Shown: one piece after another, positions 1-6,837 of the stretch | Numbering within the stretch: the stretch's first letter is position 1 | Layout: each line of letters opens with the position of its first letter | Assembly (NCBI GenBank): GCA_050084985.1 | Contig: JBITNC010000001.1 | Coordinates: 168,392,001-168,456,000, forward strand | From: Nageia nagi | Taxonomy: Eukaryota > Pinophyta | Direction: 5' to 3' | DNA: 64,000 bases | Program-made: the position numbers and the translations under genes | The notes under the pieces: model-generated | Databases searched by the model: none | Told to the model about the DNA's origin: nothing | Seen by the model: only the letters and a program-made list of their open reading frames with translations

Positions 1-554
1 TATGAAGGATACACACGATCCCGCGTATGGTCTTGTAAGTGGCAACCCCTTAAGGTATCTCTTGGTACCGCCTACAAGGCTATGGCTTGTGTGCTTCCTT
101 TTGCGAGCTATCTTAACATCCATGATCTATTCTGATATCACACTGCTATCTGAGACATCCGTATTGAAGTATTGGATTTGATTGAGAAGTTAAGAATCAT
201 CAAACGAAGGCTACCGGTGCTCCTTTATGAACCAAAGAACACCGTCGGTGCTCTTATATCACTGAAATGGATTGCCCACAGTCCTCTTTTTGCATCTTCA
301 CAGGTCACTACATTGTTGGAAAGGTAGCTCATTATCAGTACATCGCCAATATCTTCATCTTTCATTGTTAGGTACATTCCATGAGGTAAGTACACAAATT
401 ACAGTCTTGGTTGGTACAATTTCATTTCTGAATTGGTTATTTTATTTATTGCTATTTAGAATAAATTACTATCTGTAGCTCAAATACAGATAATATTGAG
501 TTTGTAGATATTTGCCTATTTATTCATTTGCATGCTCAATTTTATTTGTAAACA
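1..554. other. Part of an unidentified insertion, cut by the window edge
   Basis: A minus-strand copia integrase reading frame can be followed from higher coordinates down to base 555 and then stops abruptly. The bases just left of that point, read on the minus strand, begin TGTTTACAAATAAAATTG, which looks like the start of an LTR (TG...). This suggests another LTR element inserted here, with its other end outside the window. The stretch is richer in CpG than most of the window (for example around 15-30, 65-70, 205-250), so it may be young or low-copy DNA. Frames on the plus strand stay open for about 40-60 codons (1-132 and about 155-330), but I recognise no protein in them. Confidence 0.35.
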
Positions 555-678
555 CTCCCCCAAGTGACTTAGTTAGAAATAGACCTATCAAATTAGAATG
601 CACAAGCTGAAGAGGTTGACTTTCCCTGATTTTCTTATCATTTGGAAATTTTTACCAATTCATTTTTCCTAGGATGAA
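555..678 (-). pseudogene. Copia element C1: integrase fragment beyond the TR-GAG insertion
   Basis: Read on the minus strand, this stretch continues the Ty1/copia pre-integrase/integrase region that is interrupted at 3314-3318. It contains a short HSNLIG motif, matching the copia integrase core start (HSDLxGP), and a following GG motif. One in-frame stop (TAG or TAA where Trp or Arg is usual) breaks it. The frame resumes exactly across the inserted element once one copy of the 5-bp target duplication is discounted, which shows the two pieces were once one gene. The fragment ends at 555 where a further insertion begins. Confidence 0.6.
674..678. repeat. Target site duplication, left copy (ATGAA)
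   Basis: ATGAA stands directly before the 5' LTR and again directly after the 3' LTR at 3314-3318. A perfect 5-bp duplication is normal for LTR retrotransposon integration. Confidence 0.9.
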
Positions 679-793
679 TGTTAGGTCCCTATACATTATT
701 ATTGTTAGGTCGGCTATGGTTATTATTATTTCCTTACATTATTATTGTTATGTCAGCTAGTGTCCTTTCATTGTAGTGGCACCCCTTGGACTC

Positions 794-803
794 CTATATA
801 TAC
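794..803 (+). promoter_or_regulatory. TATA-like box in the 5' LTR
   Basis: CTATATATAC lies in the middle of the LTR, about 200 bp before its end, where the U3/R promoter of an LTR retrotransposon is expected. The same sequence is present in the 3' LTR. The start of transcription cannot be read from the sequence. Confidence 0.5.
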
Positions 804-856
804 TAAGGAGGTATTATCATTTGAAGATGTCTATTGTTGTGTAATTGATGTGATGT

Positions 857-922
857 AAAGGAGGTTGCCCCCTCGAAGTGGCTTATTACAAAGGAGGTTG
901 CCCCCTCGAAGTGGCTTATTAC
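857..922 (+). repeat. 33-bp perfect tandem duplication inside the LTR
   Basis: Two exact 33-bp copies (857-889 and 890-922) lie downstream of the TATA-like box. Each contains GGAGGTTGCCCCCTCGAAG. The same pair is in the 3' LTR at about 3171-3236. Confidence 0.95.
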
Positions 923-1001
923 AGATTTTATCTCTTATTCAATGCGTTGAGCTCTCTCTTTGGTGATTTTATGCTATTTTGGGAACTTTGTTCATAACAT
1001 T

Positions 1002-1013
1002 TGGTACCAGAGC
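1002..1013 (+). promoter_or_regulatory. Primer binding site (tRNA-iMet type)
   Basis: TGGTACCAGAGC, two bases after the LTR end, differs by one base from the usual plant initiator-methionine primer site TGGTATCAGAGC. Its distance from the LTR is as expected for minus-strand DNA priming. Confidence 0.85.
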
Positions 1014-2036
1014 AGACGATTCTAGGGTTTCACAGCTCAAAACTAGTCATCGTGGCATTTTCACTACCAATTTTTTTTCGGGAGGATTTAAATTCTGAAA
1101 TTTATTGGGTTTTTTGAAGACATAACGAAGAAGTTTCAGTTAAAATTTCAGCTCCTAATTCACTATATTTTTTAAGTTACACTCAGGGAAGTTAAGGTTT
1201 GTGACTAGTTGCAAAAGCAGGTCTGAAACAGGTGTTCTAGCTAAAAAAGGTATATCTGAAGTTTTACAGATCCAAACTAGGTGAGACCTATTGGATTGGT
1301 TAGGTTATATACGGAAGTTTATCTGTTACAATTTTCAAGGTTTGAGAATAAACAAGTGACACAAGGCACTTCATACAAGTTCGCTCTTCAAAACAATCCA
1401 AAAATCAGCACATTTTGGGAAAATTGCAGTCATTTCCTCTTGGGCTATCAGAATTTGACAAAATCTATGGCATTGAAAAGAATACATCTGAGGCTACCAT
1501 AGGTAGAAATTTCAGACTCTGAAGGGCCGAAATTTCATATTTACATCAGTTGGAAGGTTGGACAATAGAACAATCTCCAAATCACGATTTAAAAAAGGTA
1601 CAATTTATTTATTTATTTCTTTAAATTTGCATATATTTTGATTGAAAGGTCTATTTGGGGTGATTCATAAGCTATTGGAAAGAAAAGAAAGAGTAGAGTC
1701 TTTTAGGTATAGACGTGTTCTGGCGTCTTTAAACATAGGAGCTGTCGTTACTTTGCCAGCACTGCATCCCGAGGAATTGTGGTCTCCTACAACGTACTCG
1801 CAGTATATCGCTTAGGCCACTGTTGGATTCTCTCATGTACCTTTGAGTATATAGAGAGGCCATCATGCTCATGCACGTACATGGTATATAGAGAGGTCCT
1901 TTAGGATTCCCTCATGTACCGCGAGTATATTAGCAAGGGCCCTTTTCGAACGGTTGTGCATTAGACAGCACTAGCACAGAATTGAGCTCCCACGTACCTT
2001 GCGTATATAGGGAGACCCCTAGAATACTTAGTCAAA
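1014..2036 (+). other. TR-GAG leader with five degenerate GTATATAG repeats
   Basis: About 1 kb of untranslated leader separates the primer site from gag. Between about 1792 and 2025 a motif close to CATGTACCTTGAGTATATAG, followed by a GAG/GGCC tail, occurs five times with variation, spaced roughly 35-60 bp apart. I see no conserved protein in the leader; an ORF of 73 codons at 1281-1502 resembles nothing I know. In LTR elements this zone usually holds RNA dimerisation and packaging signals, so the repeats could serve that role, but this is inference. Confidence 0.6.
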
Positions 2037-2963
2037 ATGCCACCGAAAAAAATTGCTACACCAACTAGACCTCTAGAGGGTTCATCCATGACTATAGCAG
2101 AAAGTGAAGACATATTCTTTCGAATATCCCAAGTGGAAGAATTGGTTAAAGAGTGTGTAAAAAAGGGTGATATGGAGGAATTAAAAAGGGATTTGACAAA
2201 AGAGTTGGCAACTAAAATGGATCAATATATGGAAAAGATTTTTCAACTCATACAAAACCCAGAAGTAAAGATTCCTAAAGATGTTGATATGGCCCAGGGT
2301 TATCAGGTAAATAATGATATTATTCAAGGAGATAAACCCTTCATTAATAAGCCTAATTCAGGAGGATATGCTTCTACTGATGGAAGTAATCAAGCATGGT
2401 TCTCAAGGGGAATCCAAATACCCAAGATCGACATGAGGAAGTTTGATGGAAGGGACCCCATCACTTGGATATTTCAAATGGAGCACTTTTTTGATCTACA
2501 CCAAGTACCAACATCACAAAAAGTAACTATTGCATCCTTGTATCTAGAGCCTGAGCAGGTTGTATGGTACCAATGGATTTGTGAACGTAAAAAGGGTTCT
2601 ATTATATCTTGGTCCATTTTTACAGAGGAACTGATAGCCTACCATGAGGATGTTAAGAATAATTCCTTCTTTACTCAATTGATAAATCTAAGGCAAGAAG
2701 GTTCAGTGATGGAGCACATTCAACAATTTCAAAAGTTGAGTCTTAGAGTGAAGGATATACCAGATGATAGATTGTTGGATCTCTTTATGGGAACCTTAAA
2801 GGATAAAATTCAACATGAGGTGCATCTATTTGAACCAACATCCTTAGAGATGGCTTTTAGGATGGCAAGGAAGGTTGAAAGTAAAAATATGGCAATGGCT
2901 GAATATTCCACATGGGAAGATGAGAAATTTCTACAGAAGCATCCAGAACTACTAAAATGTTGA
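2037..2963 (+). CDS. gag: Gag polyprotein of the TR-GAG element (Retrotrans_gag family)
   Basis: The product would be the capsid protein that packages element RNA into virus-like particles in the cytoplasm. The ORF is intact, 308 residues. Residues about 20-75 are charged and helical (likely coiled coil). Residues about 128-290 match the Retrotrans_gag domain of Ty3/gypsy elements: PKIDMRKFDGRDP, then an aromatic WIFQMEHFF helix, the SLYLEPEQVVWYQW segment, and near the C-terminus LMGTLKD-like and EVHLFEP motifs. There is no CCHC zinc knuckle, which is usual in full gag-pol elements. The start at 2037 (MPPKK) is the first in-frame ATG and places the domain at its normal distance from the N-terminus. 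It ends 29 bp before the 3' LTR. The pattern is closest to gag of chromovirus-like Ty3/gypsy elements, so the autonomous helper is probably one of these. Confidence 0.9.
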   Translation: MPPKKIATPTRPLEGSSMTIAESEDIFFRISQVEELVKECVKKGDMEELKRDLTKELATKMDQYMEKIFQLIQNPEVKIPKDVDMAQGYQVNNDIIQGDKPFINKPNSGGYASTDGSNQAWFSRGIQIPKIDMRKFDGRDPITWIFQMEHFFDLHQVPTSQKVTIASLYLEPEQVVWYQWICERKKGSIISWSIFTEELIAYHEDVKNNSFFTQLINLRQEGSVMEHIQQFQKLSLRVKDIPDDRLLDLFMGTLKDKIQHEVHLFEPTSLEMAFRMARKVESKNMAMAEYSTWEDEKFLQKHPELLKC

Positions 2964-2978
2964 GGACAACATTTTTTT

Positions 2979-2992
2979 GAAGGAGAGGGGCA
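2979..2992 (+). promoter_or_regulatory. Polypurine tract of the TR-GAG element
   Basis: GAAGGAGAGGGGCA touches the first base of the 3' LTR. Its position and purine run fit the plus-strand primer of LTR retrotransposons. Confidence 0.85.
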
Positions 2993-3313
2993 TGTTAGGT
3001 CCCTATACATTATTATTGTTAGGTCGGCTATGGTTATTATTATTTCCTTACATTATTATTGTTATGTCGGCTAGTGTCCTTTCATTGTAGTGGCACCCCT
3101 TGGACTCCTATATATACTAAGGAGGTATTATCATTTGAAGATGTCTATTGTTGTGTAATTGATGTGATGTAAAGGAGGTTGCCCCCTCGAAGTGGCTTAT
3201 TACAAAGGAGGTTGCCCCCTCGAAGTGGCTTATTACAGATTTTATCTCTTATTCAATGCGTTGAGCTCTCTCTTTGGTGATTTTATGCTATTTTGGGAAC
3301 TTTGTTCATAACA
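2993..3313 (+). repeat. 3' LTR of the TR-GAG element
   Basis: 321 bp, same ends as the 5' copy, one base different (G at 3069). It is followed by the second ATGAA target copy at 3314-3318. Confidence 0.95.
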
Positions 3314-4299
3314 ATGAACTTCTCACAAAGACCAATTATGGGTGATATTGTAGGCAAACCTTCCATAAGTTTTTGATCTTTCATAACTTGAATGCTCTTG
3401 TGGTTAAGGAGGCCTAATTGATGGTGCCAAAGATTGCCTTTAGAGCAAACATTTGTAGTAAGACACATCTTTGTTGGAGATTGATCCACAATGTAAAGAT
3501 CATATTTCATTGATCCTTTCACCAAAGTGGTAAGACCCCTTTTTCATACACCAAGAGTGTGAGTTAAACTCAAAAGAGTAACCTTTTCTTGTAACTTGAA
3601 TTATGAAAAGAAGGTTTATAGTTAGATTAGGCACATAAAGTATGTTCTCAAGAATCTTTCCTTGTATCAACATACTCCCAATACCTTGAACTTCAAGGAT
3701 TGAATTATCACCTATCACAACTGCATCTTTTCTGTACTTATGAAAATTTTCAAACTTAGTCTTTTCGAAACACATGTGATTAGTGCATCAAAATTTAGTA
3801 ATCCAATCATTTGAGAAGGTGTGAGACTTAGAGTAAAAGGTAGTAACATAAGAAAAATTCTTGTTCTTTTTCTTGCTATTAGATTTTTTTAATTTTCTAG
3901 ATCCTTTTTCACCTTGATCTTTCTTTTTCTTGTAGCAATCAGCTTCCTTATGACCATAGATGCCATAGAAATTACAATTTCCATCTTGTTCTTTCTTTTT
4001 ATTATAACAATAAGCTTTCTTATGACCAAAGATTCCACAGAAATTACAATTACCATAAAATTTGGCTTTGGATTTTCTTATCTTATTAAGGTCATAATGT
4101 TTCTTATTTCCACCTTTATTGAAGTTCTTTTTTTCGAATCATGAGTAGATTTATTTTGGTTATTGCACTTCTTTTTGAAGTGAGGCTTCATTGGTTCTAG
4201 TTCCATAGAATGCTCCTTATGAGAGGGGTTCAACACTTTATTGTTAAGTATTTCCTCATATTTCAAGAGAAGCCTTAACATATTTTCCAAGGAGAACAC
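3314..4299 (-). pseudogene. Copia element C1: gag C-terminus, zinc knuckles, protease region and pre-integrase domain
   Basis: On the minus strand this reads, from high to low coordinates, as the middle of a Ty1/copia polyprotein. At 4007-4048 is a CCHC zinc knuckle (C-N-F-C-G-I-F-G-H-x4-C) and at 3935-3976 a second copy in which the second Cys is Tyr. At about 3500-3775 follows the protease-to-pre-integrase stretch with the typical ILYVPNLTINLL motif, where copia proteins have VLxVPxLxxNLLS. At about 3330-3450 comes the GAG_pre-integrase motif LWHHQLGLLNHKS with the GLPTI segment after it. Frameshifts and stops separate the pieces. The gene was cut by the TR-GAG insertion and goes on at 555-678. 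Confidence 0.8.
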
Positions 4300-4580
4300 T
4301 TCTTAAAAAAAAAAAAAAGAAAGTCCTCTCTTTAAAAATCCCCCCTTAGTGTTTAAAAAATAATAACTTTTTTAAAAAAATACCTTGCCCTTTTCAAAAA
4401 GTAAATTCCAAAAATGAAGAAAGGTATGGGTATATATATATATATTGAAAGATGATGGAGGGATAGGAGAGGTGGGCATCAGGGGTAATGATGGGTGATT
4501 GACAGTGGTAGGTGCGGCCAAGGTTGAGCATGCGATCAGTGGGATGGTGTTTTATGGTCAATGGACAAGGGTGAGGGGAA
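4300..4580. other. C1 gag/leader junction with poly-A and TA tracts
   Basis: A 14-bp A-run near 4304-4318, other A- or T-rich runs and a short TA tract (about 4431-4446) lie upstream (minus strand) of the readable C1 gag. The N-terminal half of gag is not recognisable here and was probably lost or replaced. Confidence 0.35.
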
Positions 4581-4803
4581 GTGGCTAGCCCACAGGTGGC
4601 AACCTAAGGTGGCCCCTCATTGGGTAGCCATCCCATAGGCAGTAGCTTGGGGTAACCCCCCATGTTGGGCAACCAACCTATAGGCAGCAACTTGGGGCAA
4701 CCCCCTACATTAGGTGACTAGCCCACAGGCTCTAACATTGGGCATGGCCCCCACATGAGTCGACCAACCCATAGGTGCAACTTCTCATGGGATGAACAAC
4801 CCA
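4581..4803. repeat. GC-rich degenerate minisatellite, about 45-bp unit
   Basis: Five units begin at about 4581, 4624, 4669, 4714 and 4759, plus a partial unit. Each reads roughly GTxxCCAxCCCATAGGCAGCA followed by CTTGGGGxAACCCCCxACATTxGG. Base composition contrasts strongly with the AT-rich sequence on both sides. Confidence 0.75.
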
Positions 4804-4835
4804 ACTCCTGGAGCATGACCCCCACTAAGGCTTTT

Positions 4836-5687
4836 TTTATATACAAAATACAAAAAAAATATTTTTACAACTTTTATATTGTAAAAAAAAATTGTAAACT
4901 ACATTAAAAAATTGCAAGCCTTTTTTTTGAAATGTTACAAAAAAATTTGTAACCCTCAAGATCTAAAAAATTGCAAGACCATTATACAAATAGTAAAAAA
5001 AGAAGAAGAAATTTTACAAGTTATTTAACCATTGTAAAATTATATAAATTTTCTTGCAAGCAAAAAAAATGTTTACAATATAATATATTTTGTTAAAGTA
5101 AATCTATATAATTTTGTTATAGATTTTACAACCATACTTATACAAAAATATATTGCAAATATTATTTTTACATTTATTTTGGAAAAACTAAAAATAGAGC
5201 TTACAATCTATTTTATAACAAAATATTTAAAAAAAAGAACTCTACCTTTTGTTTTATTTTTAAACAAATATTTATACACAAGATTTTTAGTGTAAAAAAT
5301 AGCAAAAAAAAACTATTACAAGCTTTATAAAAATTTATAACATATTATTACTATATTCAAGCAAATTTACTCAAAAAAATTTGCAACTAATAAAATGATG
5401 TTAGTAAAAAATGCATAGCAATAACATGTAAAAAAATGAACTAACATGTAGTAATAAAATATGTTAGTATATAAAAATATGACAAAACTGTAATGTATTG
5501 TCATTTTAAGCACATTTTCAAGATCACAACTAACAAAAAAATTGTTAGTATTATTATAAAATGATCTAAAAATTTGAAAGAGAGAAGAAAATGTTATACC
5601 TCCATAAATATTTTACATCAATAAGAATGTAGATGGAGGAAGGAGTGGTATGAACCTTCTAAGATGTTGAAGAGGAACCTCCAAGAT
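4836..5687. other. Very AT-rich leader zone of copia C1
   Basis: No coding signal is visible. From about 4850 to 5340 the motifs TTGTAA, TTGCAA and TTACAA recur many times between homopolymer A runs. From about 5390 to 5480, TAACATGTA and ATGTTAGTA motifs recur. The stretch lies between the C1 primer site and gag, so it is leader sequence or an insertion in it. Confidence 0.4.
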
Positions 5688-5700
5688 GGCTATGATACCA
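5688..5700 (-). promoter_or_regulatory. Primer binding site of copia C1
   Basis: On the minus strand this reads TGGTATCATAGCC, one base away from the plant initiator-tRNA primer site TGGTATCAGAGCC. It lies two bases inside the LTR boundary. Confidence 0.75.
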
Positions 5701-5702
5701 CT

Positions 5703-6147
5703 TGATGAAATTAACCATTTCCAAATTAATCTCTAAACTACTAAGATCTCAAGAAGGCACTTCACAACATCAATATAACAATATAATAACACAAGTCAAG
5801 CCAATCTCATAATGAACACAAGATATAAAGTGGTTCCTCCCTCTTTGGGAGTACATCCACTAACCAATATCTTCATATTCTCAAGGGCCTCTCTTACATA
5901 ATCTCTCCTATCTCTCCAAACCCTAAACCTATAGCATAGCTTACTTCCAAGTTACATTATGAGAGGGGGTACTTCTCTATTTATAATATGAAACCCACTC
6001 TTTAACCTCCCTTTTAACCAAGGGTAAGGTCAAAGATTTTTCCATATTTATTCCCTTAATGCTTTAAGGTATCTAAAGATACTTTAAGCATTAAGTGAGA
6101 AATATTACATAATATCAAATTACAAATTCTTATATTATCCTTCTACA
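5703..6147 (-). repeat. 5' LTR of copia C1 (445 bp)
   Basis: Read on the minus strand the unit starts TGTAGAAGG at 6147 and ends at the CA at 5703-5704, next to the primer site. Much of it aligns with the LTR at 52827-53393: both share AAGATCTCA, TATAAAGTGG, GGGAGTACAT, CCAAGGGTAA and a nearly palindromic AAGGTATCTAAAGATACTTT-like segment. C1 and C2 therefore belong to related families. The partner LTR of C1 is outside the window. Confidence 0.75.
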
Positions 6148-6480
6148 TTTTGTGTACCTATCTATTAGGGCACTCATAGCCATAATATTCAATGTAAAAC
6201 CATTTTCAAATACTCTTTCCATACCTTCTTCTATAACTCCCATGACAACAAACATTGGAAGGAAGCTGGTAAGGATTATTGAGTCTAGTTTTACACATGA
6301 TGATTACATATGCCTAAAAGTCTTTAAGGCCCTTTCAAAAAATCCATTTTGTGCATATCCTATGATCATTGTAGTTCATGAAATTGTGTCTACAACATGC
6401 ACCTTATCAAAAAAATTGTGTGCCTTCTCTATTCTTCCATATTTTATAGTAAAAGGTGATTTCTCGCTATTAAATAATGA
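6148..6480 (-). pseudogene. PPR-protein gene fragment
   Basis: PPR proteins bind organelle RNA one base per repeat and take part in RNA editing, splicing or stability in plastids and mitochondria. On the minus strand the text reads as consecutive PPR repeats of the plant PLS style: GRIEKAHNFF, then after a one-base shift TMIIGYAQNGFFERALKTF, then a SFLPMF segment, then EEGMERVFENGF and finally MSALIDRYTKCR. These correspond to the common WxxMIxGYAQNGxxxEALxxF and SALIDMYAKCG consensus. Two in-frame stops are present; one is Trp to TGA (in the position of ISWTTMI) and one is Gln to TAA. The fragment ends exactly where the copia C1 LTR begins, so C1 probably inserted into it. Confidence 0.75.
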
Positions 6481-6600
6481 TCATTGATGAAGTTTTTGGA
6501 TCAACAATCGAGATTAAATCAACATCGATCTATGTGCATGATTTGTATTATTTTTTCATATATTTACATTTTTGATGCTAGGTCCAACATAATTTTAGCA

Positions 6601-6708
6601 TCCAATATAGAGTTGGATATAGAGTCGAATGTAGTGTTGGGTATAAAGTCAGATATAGAGTCAGATATAGAGTCAAATATAGTATTGGATATAACATTAG
6701 ATATAGCA
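6601..6708. repeat. 12-bp tandem repeat, nine units
   Basis: Starting at 6601 the sequence runs in exact 12-bp register with units such as TCAGATATAGAG, TTGGATATAGAG and TTGGATATAACA. The period is a multiple of three, so one frame encodes a repeating four-residue block (Ser-Asp-Ile-Glu type); I regard that as a by-product of the repeat, not as a gene. About 120 bp on each side (6481-6600 and 6709-6837) show nothing recognisable. Confidence 0.85.
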
Positions 6709-6837
6709 TCAAAAAATGATGAAACAAGATGTTCAACATCAAATGATGCAAAATGACACTATTAACATTAGACATGAATATAAAAAAAAAATAGATGCTC
6801 ACTCTAATGTTATAATCTTAAATTGTAGTAATTAAAT

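Larger units (their letters stand above)
679..999 (+). repeat. 5' LTR of the TR-GAG element
   Basis: 321 bp, starting TGTTAGGTCC and ending TTCATAACA. It is identical to the LTR at 2993-3313 except at base 755 (A here, G there), where the other copy keeps a CpG. It holds a TATA-like box and a 33-bp tandem duplication. Confidence 0.95.
679..3313 (+). mobile_element. Complete gag-only LTR retrotransposon (TR-GAG type), 2,635 bp
   Basis: The element has every structural mark of an intact LTR retrotransposon: two 321-bp direct LTRs with TG...CA ends, a perfect ATGAA target duplication, a tRNA-iMet primer site 3 bp after the 5' LTR, one internal ORF coding for Gag, and a polypurine tract touching the 3' LTR. 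There is no room for protease, reverse transcriptase or integrase: 29 bp separate the gag stop from the 3' LTR. This is the layout described for plant TR-GAG elements, which must borrow Pol proteins in trans. The LTRs differ at one base only (755 versus 3069), so the insertion is recent compared with everything around it. It sits inside the integrase of an older minus-strand copia element. Confidence 0.93.

Noticed and set aside
272-478. 68-codon ORF near the window start
   Set aside because: No recognisable protein, and the codon pattern looks like chance in AT-rich DNA.
2810-3010. Minus-strand ORF opposite gag
   Set aside because: It is a shadow of the gag frame and runs into the LTR.
3283-3313. 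Extension of the copia pre-integrase frame into the TR-GAG 3' LTR
   Set aside because: The last codons are read from the inserted LTR by chance; the true copia text ends at the target duplication.
6484-6756. Open frame with repeated Ser-Asp-Ile-Glu blocks
   Set aside because: It is fully explained by the 12-bp tandem repeat at 6601-6708; both strands are open for the same reason.
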